The notes under the pieces: model-generated
The model's input: only the letters and a program-made list of their open reading frames with translations
The model's database searches: none
Told to the model about the DNA's origin: nothing
Program-made: the position numbers and the translations under genes
Source: GCA-016699835 sp964543905
GTDB lineage: Bacteria; Planctomycetota; Phycisphaerae; Phycisphaerales; UBA1924
Assembly: GCA_964543905.1 (NCBI GenBank)
Contig: CAZIZO010000011.1
Coordinates: 48,676 to 112,675, forward strand
Length of the DNA: 64,000 nucleotides
Direction of reading: 5' to 3'
Shown here: positions 27,349 through 35,837 of the stretch, piece after piece
How the letters are laid out: every line of letters begins with the position of its first letter
How positions within the stretch are numbered: the stretch's first letter is position 1

Positions 27349-28419
27349 CTACGAAGCCTTGCGTCCGCGTTGGAGGAGAACGGCGGCGATGATGATGGCG
27401 CCTTTGATCAGCCCTTCGAGATGATTGACGTCGAGGGTCTCGAGGTTGAACTTGGTCTGAAGCCAAGGGGTGATGACCATCGACATGAGGTTGTTCACGA
27501 AGCCAAGGATCAGGACGCCGACGACGGTGGCGAAGATTCGCCCCGAGCCGCCCGCCATGCTGGTGCCGCCCACAACCACGGCGGCAATGGCGTCGAGTTC
27601 GAACATCAGCCCGGTCTGCGAACTGCTGATGGACTCGTGTCGTGAGGCAACGAGGAAGGCGGAGATGCCGCAGATGAGGCCAACGATCATGTAGGTGAGA
27701 ACTCGGACGCGATCGATGTGCACGGCGGAGTATTCCGCGGCCTTCTCGTTGTTGCCGATGGCGTGGATGAAGAGGCCCAGGCGGGTTCGCTTGAGGATGA
27801 CGTGCGCTCCGACGGCGACTACGAGAAAGATCAGAACGGGATAGTCGAGCGTGAGAGGGCGATCGTCGGCAAGTTTGAAGAAGGGGATCGGGATGCCCTC
27901 CGCGCCGAGGTAGCCGAACGCCGGCACGGAGGAGGTGACTTGTCCGCCGTGCGCGAGCGTGATGGCGATCGACCGGAACGCGGCCATCGTGCCGAGCGTG
28001 GCGATGAAGGCGGTGATGCGTCCTTTCGCGATGAGCAGGCCGTTGAAGAGCCCGAGGAGTGCGCCGGCGATGAGCATCACGGCGGCGGCGGTGATGACGG
28101 CGGAGATGGGGCCTTGCGAGGCTCGCTCATTCAGGACCCAGATGCCGATGCCGCCGATCAGGGCGACCATCGACCCAACCGACAGGTCGATCCCGCCCAG
28201 GATGATGACAAAGGTCATCGCCACCGCGATGATGCCGACAAAGGAGGACTGGCGAAAGACATTCAGGAAGTTCTGCGCCTGACGGAAGTCGGCGCTCGCG
28301 TAGCAGCCCACCGCCACCAGCAGGATGAGAGCAAGAAGCGAGCCGTAGGTCTCGGCCAAGCGAGCGAGGTCGAAGGTGCCTCGGCGAGCGGTGGGGGCGT
28401 TGCGAGCGGGGGAGTCCAT
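27349..28419 (-). CDS. sugar-type ABC transporter permease (RbsC family)
   Basis: A membrane permease of the BPD_transp_2/RbsC family, 356 aa, with about nine to ten helices. Motifs include VGIIAVAMTFVIILGGIDLSVGSM near residues 60-85, GLFNGLLIAKGRITAFIATLGT, and AIGNNEKAAEYSAVHIDRV. Related permeases take up ribose, galactose, xylose or inositol. No sugar-binding protein or ATPase is adjacent in this window; the upstream neighbour is pyrD. The substrate is unknown, and the partner genes must be elsewhere if the transporter is complete. Confidence 0.88.
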   Translation of the reverse strand: MDSPARNAPTARRGTFDLARLAETYGSLLALILLVAVGCYASADFRQAQNFLNVFRQSSFVGIIAVAMTFVIILGGIDLSVGSMVALIGGIGIWVLNERASQGPISAVITAAAVMLIAGALLGLFNGLLIAKGRITAFIATLGTMAAFRSIAITLAHGGQVTSSVPAFGYLGAEGIPIPFFKLADDRPLTLDYPVLIFLVVAVGAHVILKRTRLGLFIHAIGNNEKAAEYSAVHIDRVRVLTYMIVGLICGISAFLVASRHESISSSQTGLMFELDAIAAVVVGGTSMAGGSGRIFATVVGVLILGFVNNLMSMVITPWLQTKFNLETLDVNHLEGLIKGAIIIAAVLLQRGRKAS

Positions 28420-28453
28420 GCGCTCGGATGGTACCCGCGAGCACCGCCCAGCA

Positions 28454-29422
28454 CTAAAGGAGCGCGCCGGTCAGTTGAGAAAGGCTCGTGCAGTTCTGGG
28501 CGTGCACCCACTTCTCGAGCCCGCGGAGCACACGGAGTGGGGCGCGGGGGTCGGCGAACAGCGCCGTGCCCATCTGAATGGCGGTAGCGCCCGCCAGAAT
28601 AAACTCGGCGGCGTGCTCCCATCGCAGGACGCCGCCGATCCCGATGATGGGAGTATTGGTGGACTTCGCGATCTTGCTGTGCAGGTCGTGGACGAGGCGG
28701 ACGGCGACGGGGTGTAGTGCGGGGCCCGAGAGCCCGCCGGTGCGATTCGCGAGCAGGGGCTTGCGGGTGTGGACGTCGATCGCCATCGCGGGGATGGTGT
28801 TCGAGATGCAAAGCGCGTCCGCACCCGGGCGCACGTTGGGGCCGGTGGGCAAGGAGTTGGGCGGTTCGATAGCGGCCCGAGCCACATCGACCAGGGTGAC
28901 CCGCCCGATCGCGATGGGGCTGAGTTTGACGAACAATCGCTTGCGAGGCAGGACGCGCCGGACTTCACGGATCAGATCGGCCAGCATCGCGGGGTCGGCG
29001 CCGAACTCCGTACCGTGGTGGACATTTGGACAGGAGACGTTCAGTTCGACCGCGGCCAGAGCGTTGATGGAATCAAAGGCGCCGGTCACACGGACGTAAT
29101 CGTCGATCGAAAACCCAGCGACGGATCCAACGACGGCGGTGGGCACGGATCCGATGCGAGGAGCGACGCCGCTCATGAAGGCGTCGACGCCCACGTTGGC
29201 CAGACCAACGGCGTTGAGCATGCCGACCTCGCTTGGAAGGATGCGCCACGTCTCGTTGCCCTCACGCGGGAGGGCGGTGATCGACTTGGTGACGAGCCCA
29301 CCCAGGCGGGAAAGATCGAGGACGTCCGCCATCTCGTCGAGCGTCCCGGCGGTGCCCGCCGCGAGGAGCACTGGGTTGCGGAGTTGAAGTCCGGCGAGGT
29401 TGGTCGCGAGAGAGTTGGACAC
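28454..29422 (-). CDS. pyrD: dihydroorotate dehydrogenase
   Basis: A class 1 dihydroorotate dehydrogenase (FMN), 322 aa, which oxidises dihydroorotate to orotate in pyrimidine synthesis. The catalytic base is Cys131 in ELNVSCPN, marking class 1 (class 2 has Ser). FMN-binding KSITALPREGN and C-terminal IIGIGGV plus AIQMGTALF are in place. Class 1B enzymes use a PyrK partner; no pyrK is next to it here. Start is GTG at 29422 (MSNSLAT). Transcribed ahead of the orphan sugar-type permease, 34 bases apart. Confidence 0.92.
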   Translation of the reverse strand: MSNSLATNLAGLQLRNPVLLAAGTAGTLDEMADVLDLSRLGGLVTKSITALPREGNETWRILPSEVGMLNAVGLANVGVDAFMSGVAPRIGSVPTAVVGSVAGFSIDDYVRVTGAFDSINALAAVELNVSCPNVHHGTEFGADPAMLADLIREVRRVLPRKRLFVKLSPIAIGRVTLVDVARAAIEPPNSLPTGPNVRPGADALCISNTIPAMAIDVHTRKPLLANRTGGLSGPALHPVAVRLVHDLHSKIAKSTNTPIIGIGGVLRWEHAAEFILAGATAIQMGTALFADPRAPLRVLRGLEKWVHAQNCTSLSQLTGALL

Positions 29423-29458
29423 GTCGGGACAAGGTAGGGGGGGACTGCACCGTTCGCG

Positions 29459-30697
29459 CTAGAGCGAGCCCGGGGTCCAGTCAAGGAACTGGGCCCATCC
29501 CTCTCGCTCCACGGGAATCTCTTGTCGCTGTCGCTCTTCCAGCAACTTCTCGACCTGTTCCTTGGTGCCTCGATCCAGTTCGTACTTCTGCTTGCGGAGG
29601 ATCAGGAGGGGATGCCCCTGGGGTAAGTGCGTCCGTCCGTCGAAGCCATCGGGAGCGTCCTTGGCGACCTTTCCGAGCGATTTGGCGAGCGTCGTCGGCA
29701 TCCAAGTCAACTCGTCCTCTTGCTCGGCCTTGGCGAGTCGCTGGACCAAGGCCCATCGCTCACGCTCGTAGCGATCCAGAATCGGGGCGATCGCCTCGGA
29801 TTGTTCAGGAGACAGGGAGCCCAACTTGGCGGCGGCTCGGATATAGGATTCACTCTTGGATGGCTTGAGCGCACGCTCGTGGCTGATCTCAAAGACCTTG
29901 CGGGTCAGTTCCTCCCCTTCTTGGCCACCAAGCGCAGTCGCCAAGAGTCGGACGTAGCGGTCGTTCACGTCGCGGACAGCGAGGCGAAGACGCTGGGCCT
30001 CGTTCCAGATCTCTACGCCCCGGGCTGGGTTTTCGGTCGTCGCCTTGAAGAACTCGTCGGATCGAGACCGCGTGAACTCATCTCGCGCAACGATGGCGCG
30101 ATCCATCTCCTCGCAGTACCTTTCCAGCAGATCTTGGATTTCCGGGTGATCGGCGGCATGGGGCAGCATCTCCTCGAGCACGCGTGTCAAGTCGACACGT
30201 TCACCCGCCAGGCGGCCGTCGCTCAGTCGCTTCACTCGGCGGAGTTCCCGCTCGACAATAGGCCAACGCTGCTCCTGTTCCCGGGTGAGCAGCGATTTGA
30301 GATCATCGAGGAACTGGCTCTTCATCTGCTCGGCTTGCCGTTGCCATTCGCCGATCCTGGCGTGGGCCGGGGCCATCTCGGTGCGGTCTTGCATCACCTC
30401 GGCACGCTCGAGGGCCGCGTCAACATCGCGCTTGATCTCCATCGAACGAGACTTGAGACCATCCACGTACCCGGCGTACAGGGCTTGGAGCGCGGCCTTT
30501 TCGTCCGGCTTCAGCCCCAGAACACGCTCGAAGATTCGGATGTCTCGTGGCGAGAACTCGGGACGAAAAGTAGTCTCGGCGTTCATCAGGCTGATGCCGA
30601 TCGATCCTCCCTGAGCCAGAGTACGTGCTGGGCTTGCCGCGATCGCCAGTATGGTCAACATGGCCGCGAGCAGTCCGGGTAGATTGTGGCGTTTCAT
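29459..30697 (-). CDS. secreted alpha-helical protein of unknown function
   Basis: A 412-aa exported protein. A signal peptide (about residues 1-28, LAAMLTILAIAASPARTLA) is followed by long charged helices without Cys, for example ERVLGLKPDEKAALQALYAG and LLTREQEQRWPIVERELRRV. These features suggest an extended coiled-coil or CpxP/Spy-like periplasmic protein, but this is structural impression only. No family motif is recognised. It is transcribed from an AT-rich promoter region about 80-90 bases upstream. Confidence 0.7.
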   Translation of the reverse strand: MKRHNLPGLLAAMLTILAIAASPARTLAQGGSIGISLMNAETTFRPEFSPRDIRIFERVLGLKPDEKAALQALYAGYVDGLKSRSMEIKRDVDAALERAEVMQDRTEMAPAHARIGEWQRQAEQMKSQFLDDLKSLLTREQEQRWPIVERELRRVKRLSDGRLAGERVDLTRVLEEMLPHAADHPEIQDLLERYCEEMDRAIVARDEFTRSRSDEFFKATTENPARGVEIWNEAQRLRLAVRDVNDRYVRLLATALGGQEGEELTRKVFEISHERALKPSKSESYIRAAAKLGSLSPEQSEAIAPILDRYERERWALVQRLAKAEQEDELTWMPTTLAKSLGKVAKDAPDGFDGRTHLPQGHPLLILRKQKYELDRGTKEQVEKLLEERQRQEIPVEREGWAQFLDWTPGSL

Positions 30698-30771
30698 GCC
30701 TTGAAGGTACCCACATCGAGCGTGCGTGCATGATTTGCGATGGGAGGGGCATCGTGTGCAGCATCATGCTT

Positions 30772-30789
30772 TACATAATATGTATTATA
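30772..30789 (-). promoter_or_regulatory. -10 box with overlapping palindrome upstream of the 29459-30697 gene
   Basis: On the minus strand a perfect TATAAT (plus-strand 30784-30789) is followed by the odd-centred palindrome TACATA-A-TATGTA (30772-30784). The short AT-rich patch is unusual in this GC-rich DNA and lies about 80 bases before the start codon. No clear -35 is seen. The palindrome could be a repressor site at the start of transcription. Confidence 0.4.
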
Positions 30790-30853
30790 GGACGTTTTAG
30801 GCGCTCCCAGGATTGTCGGGGAGGATTGATCTGAACGGCTCGCCGCACCGCGC

Positions 30854-31369
30854 TCATCGCTTCCGATTCGAGCCGCCAAGGGCTGCGTCCAGACGGAGTT
30901 CCATGAACACGGTGTGCGGGTCCGGGTCGTTGTTGTACCGCGACCTGTGGGCAAATCCGAGCGACGTGTACAACGAGAGTGCCGCCGCGAAGCCGGGCTC
31001 AGAATCAAGCACCATGCGTTCGTGTCCGGCCGACGTGGCAAACTGAATAAGAGCCTCGGCAAGGCGTCGCCCCAGGCCCATCCCGCGGGCGGAGGGCCGG
31101 ACGTACATGCGCTTCATCTCGCAGACGCCCGGGCCAACGTCCGGTACAGGACGCAGCGCAGCACAACCAACGGCATGAACTCCGGACCACGCGAGAAGCA
31201 TGCAGCCCTGGGGCGGGGCATATCGACCTGGAAGCGTGCGCATCTCGTCCTCGAAGTTCTGGAAGCAGAGGCTAAAGGGGAGAGATGCGGCATACTCCTC
31301 GCACAGCGCGCGGAACGTGGCGACGTCGTGCGGAGAGTTGACCAGCGTCACACGGGCCTCGGCGCTCAT
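30854..31369 (-). CDS. GNAT family N-acetyltransferase
   Basis: A 171-aa acetyl-CoA-dependent N-acetyltransferase. The acetyl-CoA site is CEMKRMYVRPSARGMGLGRRL (R-x-x-G-x-G/A signature), and the C-terminal LYTSLGFAHRSRYNND completes the fold. Its substrate is unknown. The open frame extends upstream to 31462, but ATG 31369 (MSAEARV) fits the usual N-terminus. Confidence 0.82.
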   Translation of the reverse strand: MSAEARVTLVNSPHDVATFRALCEEYAASLPFSLCFQNFEDEMRTLPGRYAPPQGCMLLAWSGVHAVGCAALRPVPDVGPGVCEMKRMYVRPSARGMGLGRRLAEALIQFATSAGHERMVLDSEPGFAAALSLYTSLGFAHRSRYNNDPDPHTVFMELRLDAALGGSNRKR

Positions 31370-31468
31370 GGATGGATGATACGGGACTCCGGCCCAGAGC
31401 CGGAATGGGACATGACACCCGGGACGTGGATCACCACGACCTGACGCGTCCGAGTATGGCATGACGCC

Positions 31469-33418
31469 TTACCCGTTGATGGCGGCGAGGCAGCGTGCCA
31501 CCACCGCGTCCATGGGGACGACTTCGCCCTTGCCCGCGTCGCTGCGGAGTTTGAACTCGATGCCGCCGGCTTCGAGGGCCTTGTCGCCGACGGTGAGTCG
31601 GATGGGAATGCCGACCAGGTCGGCATCCTTGAACTTGACGCCGGGACGCTCGTCACGATCGTCGAGCAGGACGTCAAGCCCCGCGCCGACGAGTTGGCAC
31701 GCGAGTCGGCCAGCGACATCTTTGTGCTTCGGGTCGTCGTGCTTCATCAGGACCAAGAGAACGTGATAGGGCGCGATGGCGGCGGGCCATTTGATGCCGT
31801 TCTCGTCGTGGCTCATTTCGACGCACGCGGCCATGGTGCGGGAGACGCCGATGCCGTAGCAGCCCATGATCACCGAGTGCTTCTTCTGCTGAGCGTCGAG
31901 GATCTGGAGGCCCATCGCGTCGGAGTATTTCGTACCCAGTTTGAAGATGTGCCCGACCTCGATGCCCTTCTGGGCTTCCAGTCTGGCGGAAGATCGTGGG
32001 GACGGATCCCCCACGAGCGCGTTCCGCACGTCGCCCACCATGAGGGAGGCGTCGCCGCCTCGCAGGCCCCCGGCGTTGGATCCTTGAGGCGTGGCGTTCA
32101 GGGGATCCTTCCCGAGGTCACGCTGCCAGTTGAAGTGCTTGACGTGATAGTCTTTCTTGTCCCCACCCGTGACCCAGAACTTGGGCTTGCCGGAGGTGTC
32201 GTCAACCCCAACGGCCGCATCTCGATCGACGAGCAGCAGAACTCCCTTGCGACCAACGACCGCACGCGGGCTCACGAAGCCGATGGCAAATCCATTCGTC
32301 ATCGCGTCGATCGGATCGGCGAGCGCGATGTTCGTGCAGCCCGAGAGGGCCTTGACCTTGCCCTCGTTGACATCGTGGTCGCCGCGCACCACGGCGAGGA
32401 TGTACTCGACGCCGACCTTGGCGAACGGCTCCGGCGTGCTCTGGACCTTGAAGAGCACGCTTTTGAGGAGGTGATAGGGTTTGACCTTCAGGAACGCGCA
32501 GACGTCTTCGATCCCCGGGCAGCCCGGGGTGTGGACATCCTCGAGCGCCCCGCTCGGATCGCCCACAAAGTAGCCCTTCGCCGGCGCCGGGCGGATACCC
32601 AACTCGCACTTCTCCACATTGGCCGCGTAGCCCGCGGTCCGATCGATGAGGATGGTGTCCTCGCCGCTGGAGCAGTTGACCATGAACTCGTGGCTGGCGC
32701 TGCCGCCGATCGGCCCGGACTCCGCCTCGACGGCGGTGTAATCGAGCCCGCAGCGAGCGAAGATGTTGCTGTACGCGCGATACATCGCGTCGTACGTCTC
32801 ATTGAGCCCCCCCACCCCTTCGACGTGCGTGTGAAAGGAGTAGGCGTCCTTCATGATGAACTCGCGACACCGGAGCAGGCCCGCACGCGGGCGTGCCTCG
32901 TCGCGGAACTTCGTCTGGATCTGGTACAGGTTGAGGGGGAGCGCGCGATAACTCGTCACGCATTGGCGCATGAGTTCGGTGATGACCTCCTCGTGCGTGG
33001 GCGCCAGCGCGTGGGTTGGCTCGGGAGCCTTGCCGCCGTGCGTCGCACCTCGTCCACGTCGGTCGGTGAGGCGGAAGAGGTTGTCGCCGTAGTCCACGTC
33101 GCGTTTGGTGCCCGCGAACAGTTCAAAGGGTTCGAGGGCGGGCATGAGCATCTCGCTCGCACCGGCCGCGTCCATTTCTTCTCGGACGATGTCACTCACC
33201 TTGCGAAGCGTTCTCCAGGCGAGCGGCAAGTAGTCGTAAATGCCCGCGCCGACCTGACGAATAAAACCTGCGCGGTGCAGCAGAACGTGGCTCGGAGTCT
33301 CCGCATCGTTGGGGGCCTCGCGGGTCGTGGGAATCAGCGTTTGCGACCAGCGATGGCAAACGCCTGCACGAGTGTTCGAGACAACAGGGCGCCGGGACTC
33401 GGATGCAGATGTCGACAT
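31469..33418 (-). CDS. proS: prolyl-tRNA synthetase (bacterial type)
   Basis: Charges tRNA-Pro, 649 aa. A class II core with RDEARPRAGLLRCREFIMKDAYSF (motif 2) is followed by the YbaK-like editing insertion (about residues 230-400) and ends in an anticodon-binding domain (YHVLLVLMKHDDPKHKDVAG, DDRDERPGVKFKDADLVGIP). The ProS hallmarks TGEVVITE-like HEEVITELM and KRGIEVGHIFKLGTKYS-type region (QKGIEVGHIFKLGTKYS) are in place. About 30 extra residues lie between LLLVDRDA and DVRNALVGDPSPR compared with E. coli. Start is ATG 33418. Confidence 0.95.
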   Translation of the reverse strand: MSTSASESRRPVVSNTRAGVCHRWSQTLIPTTREAPNDAETPSHVLLHRAGFIRQVGAGIYDYLPLAWRTLRKVSDIVREEMDAAGASEMLMPALEPFELFAGTKRDVDYGDNLFRLTDRRGRGATHGGKAPEPTHALAPTHEEVITELMRQCVTSYRALPLNLYQIQTKFRDEARPRAGLLRCREFIMKDAYSFHTHVEGVGGLNETYDAMYRAYSNIFARCGLDYTAVEAESGPIGGSASHEFMVNCSSGEDTILIDRTAGYAANVEKCELGIRPAPAKGYFVGDPSGALEDVHTPGCPGIEDVCAFLKVKPYHLLKSVLFKVQSTPEPFAKVGVEYILAVVRGDHDVNEGKVKALSGCTNIALADPIDAMTNGFAIGFVSPRAVVGRKGVLLLVDRDAAVGVDDTSGKPKFWVTGGDKKDYHVKHFNWQRDLGKDPLNATPQGSNAGGLRGGDASLMVGDVRNALVGDPSPRSSARLEAQKGIEVGHIFKLGTKYSDAMGLQILDAQQKKHSVIMGCYGIGVSRTMAACVEMSHDENGIKWPAAIAPYHVLLVLMKHDDPKHKDVAGRLACQLVGAGLDVLLDDRDERPGVKFKDADLVGIPIRLTVGDKALEAGGIEFKLRSDAGKGEVVPMDAVVARCLAAING

Positions 33419-33497
33419 AGGTCCAACCGTAGGAATGGCGAGATGCCCACGCTACGCCCGGCCCGAGTTTGCCGTTGTACGACGTGGCGTTGGCGCG

Positions 33498-34010
33498 TCA
33501 TGCCCCGGCTTCGCTCGCCCTCACGCCCCGTTGATACGTCGTGTACACGTAGACCGGGACTTTGAGCCCTCCCAGATGCTGACGGATGAGGGGATAGACG
33601 TCGGACCAGGCCATCCCCCCCACTCCCGTCGCCAGTTTGGGAACCGCGAGGCTCTGAATCTTCTCATGCTCGGCCCAGGCGCGCAGTTCCTTGAGCGCGT
33701 GATGAAGGTTGTTCACATTGGCCGCTCCGGGCCTGGCCCCGTGCTCATAGCCGCCTTCCTGCGTGAGGAGTGCGACGATCCGGATTGGTCCATTGGGCGA
33801 GGTGCCGCTCCAACTCCAGATGCCGCCGGGCTTGGGGTGGTTCGTTTGACAATAGTGGCGGAAGTCCTTGTACATGGCCGGCCATTTCTCACGCAGCGCG
33901 AGAGCAAGGCCGCTGTGGAAGGGGTCATTGGGAGCGACGCCGTGGGCAATCACCTGCGCCGAGGAGAGGAGGATGTCGCCTTGAACTTCGTGGATGTTGG
34001 AGGACGGCAT
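33498..34010 (-). CDS. macro-domain (ADP-ribose-binding) protein
   Basis: A single-domain macro protein of 170 aa. Visible elements are the N-terminal EVQGDILLSSAQVIAHGV (binding-loop 1) and ATGVGGMAWSDVYPLIRQHL (loop 2, GVGG). Macro domains bind or hydrolyse ADP-ribose and its derivatives, and some remove ADP-ribosylation from protein or nucleic acid. Substrate here is unknown. ATG 34010 has CAGGAG as ribosome site. The upstream frame to 34235 reads low-complexity and is rejected. It is co-directional with mntR but 197 bases away. Confidence 0.85.
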   Translation of the reverse strand: MPSSNIHEVQGDILLSSAQVIAHGVAPNDPFHSGLALALREKWPAMYKDFRHYCQTNHPKPGGIWSWSGTSPNGPIRIVALLTQEGGYEHGARPGAANVNNLHHALKELRAWAEHEKIQSLAVPKLATGVGGMAWSDVYPLIRQHLGGLKVPVYVYTTYQRGVRASEAGA

Positions 34011-34048
34011 GGGAAACTCCTGAAGGGGGAAACACCAGAGTATATGAG

Positions 34049-34062
34049 TACATGTCCATGTA
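34049..34062. promoter_or_regulatory. perfect inverted repeat upstream of the macro-domain gene
   Basis: TACATG-TC-CATGTA lies 39 bases upstream of the macro-domain start. The overlapping ten-base word ATGAGTACAT (34044-34053) recurs at 34759-34768 in the mntR-troA gap, so the two promoters might share a regulator. Significance is not established. Confidence 0.35.
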
Positions 34063-34207
34063 GTCGTGTATTTGGTGCGCCGATTCGCCTTCGGCAGGGG
34101 CGCCGCGGAGGACGGGCCGTCGAGAGCCGTCGGCGATGATCGATCAGGCAGAAAGGCTATCTGGCGTGCGTCCGTCGAAGGCCTGCTGAAGGCCAAGACG
34201 CGTGCCG

Positions 34208-34687
34208 TCAGCGACTTGCCGAACTTGCGATCCACAGTTCCATCGCACGCAGCGTTTCATCGCTGACGTGGTGCTCGATCCCCTCGGCGTCGTGCTTCGC
34301 CGCGGGTTCGCTCACGCCGAGCGTAAGAAGGAACTGGATGACGACCTCGTGGCGACGCCTGGACTTCTCGGCCAATCGCTCGCCCTTGGGCGTGAGAAAG
34401 ATGGCGCGATAGGGGCGAGACACGACGAATCCATCGCGTTGCAGCCTCGCGATCGTGCGATTCACGGTGACGTGCGTCACGCCGAACAGGCGAGCAAGAT
34501 CGACCGCCCGCGCCTCGCCCTGCTCGCGGAGGAGGTCGGCGATGGATTCGACGTAGTCCTCGGCGGTCTCGAACGCGTGGGCGCGGCGTGTCTGCGCGTG
34601 GCAACTGGCGGTCGAGGTGGGACGCCGTGTCTTCGCACGGGCGCCCGTGGTGCGTGGTGACGAAGGATCGCGTCGGGGTAAGGGCAT
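34208..34687 (-). CDS. mntR: MntR/DtxR-family metal-dependent regulator
   Basis: A 159-aa metal-sensing repressor. The N-terminal winged helix-turn-helix is clear (VDLARLFGVTHVTVNRTIARLQRDGFV), and the C-terminal dimerisation/metal-binding part contains the H-D-A-E-G-I-E-H-H series. A run of basic residues precedes the helix-turn-helix. It is divergent from a Mn/Zn ABC operon, with a palindrome between, so it probably represses that operon when metal is plentiful. ATG 34687 (MPLPRRD) is preferred; the longer open frame to 34768 runs across the operator region. Confidence 0.85.
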   Translation of the reverse strand: MPLPRRDPSSPRTTGARAKTRRPTSTASCHAQTRRAHAFETAEDYVESIADLLREQGEARAVDLARLFGVTHVTVNRTIARLQRDGFVVSRPYRAIFLTPKGERLAEKSRRRHEVVIQFLLTLGVSEPAAKHDAEGIEHHVSDETLRAMELWIASSASR

Positions 34688-34714
34688 GCCATAGTGTAGC
34701 ACTCGCTTCAAATG

Positions 34715-34750
34715 TTGACCTCGTATTCGTGGTTGACTATGGTCCATAGT
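34715..34750 (+). promoter_or_regulatory. promoter and operator of the metal ABC operon
   Basis: TTGACC (34715-34720), 17 bases, TATGGT (34738-34743) make a plausible sigma70-type promoter. A perfect 15-base palindrome ACTATGG-T-CCATAGT (34736-34750) covers the -10 box, a typical repressor position. The half-site CCATAGTGT recurs at 34689-34697, close to the mntR start, suggesting a second operator. Predicted MntR target. Confidence 0.6.
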
Positions 34751-34838
34751 GTGTACCCATGAGTACATTCGTCGATCCTCAAGAGAGCGAATCGCTCGCG
34801 TCTGCGTTCTTGGTCAGAGGGGTCTTCGGAGCACGGGA

Positions 34839-35837
34839 ATGAATAGGTTGGCCTCGCTGCCGTTGGTCCTCGCATCGCGCTGGCTCTCCCCCCTTGTCAC
34901 CTTGCTCATGGGCATCCTTCTCGTCAACGCGACGGCCCGTGCGCAGGCGGCACCGAGCGCCAAGCCCATCTCGGTCGTCACGACCACCTCGATGATCGCC
35001 GATCTGGCCCGAAACATCGGCGGCGAGCGGCTGCGAGTCACCGCATTGATGGGCGAGGGTGTGGACCCTCATACCTACAAGGCTTCCGCGTCCGACATGC
35101 GAACCCTCGCCGACGCCGATCTCATTCTCTACAACGGCTTGCACCTCGAAGGGCGGATGGCGGACGCCCTCGTTCGACTCGCGGCAAGGACGAGCGTCGT
35201 CCAGGTCACCGACGCGATCCCGGAAGACCGGCTGCGTGAGCCGCCCGAGTTCGAGGGCAACTATGACCCGCACGTCTGGTTCGACGTCCAACTCTGGTGC
35301 ATGGTCGCCGAAAGGGTGCGCGACGCGCTGATCGCGAGAGACCCGGCGGGGAAGGATCACTACACGGCCAAGGCGCGATCGTATCTCGCCACGCTCCACG
35401 ACCTCGATGCGTACGTGAAGGAGCAGATCGCGCGACTGCCCAAAGAGTCTCGTCTGCTGGTGACGGCACACGACGCGTTCGGCTACTTCGGACGCGCGTA
35501 TGGCATCGAGGTCCGGGCGATCCAGGGCATCAGCACCGACAGCGAGGCGAGCCTCCGCGATATACGCGCCTTGGTTGACATGCTCGTGGAGCGCAAGGTG
35601 CCCGCGGTCTTCGTGGAGAGCAGCGTGCCACGAAAGACGATCGAGGCGCTGGTCGAGGGATGCAAGGCTCGCGGCCACCATGTTCGCATCGGGGGCGAAC
35701 TCTTCAGCGACTCGATGGGAAAGGCCGGGACGCCGCAGGGGACGTATGTGGGCATGGTTCGGCACAACGTCGAGACGATCTCACGAGCGCTTTCTCCGCC
35801 CGAATCGGTTCCGGACTCGAAGAAGGAGGGACGATGA
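34839..35837 (+). CDS. troA: Mn/Zn ABC transporter substrate-binding protein
   Basis: A periplasmic cluster A-I metal receptor of 332 aa. After a signal segment (to about residue 37, ...ARAQA) comes SVVTTTSMIADLARNIGG. The metal ligands appear to be H78 (VDPHTY), H145 (DPHVWFDV), H211 (VTAHDAFGYF) and D291 (LFSDS). They keep almost the spacing of TroA's three His and one Asp, unlike the Glu-containing PsaA site. This fits Zn or Mn binding. ATG 34839 starts MNRLASL. Its last codons overlap the ATPase gene by 4 bases (ATGA). Confidence 0.9.
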   Translation: MNRLASLPLVLASRWLSPLVTLLMGILLVNATARAQAAPSAKPISVVTTTSMIADLARNIGGERLRVTALMGEGVDPHTYKASASDMRTLADADLILYNGLHLEGRMADALVRLAARTSVVQVTDAIPEDRLREPPEFEGNYDPHVWFDVQLWCMVAERVRDALIARDPAGKDHYTAKARSYLATLHDLDAYVKEQIARLPKESRLLVTAHDAFGYFGRAYGIEVRAIQGISTDSEASLRDIRALVDMLVERKVPAVFVESSVPRKTIEALVEGCKARGHHVRIGGELFSDSMGKAGTPQGTYVGMVRHNVETISRALSPPESVPDSKKEGR

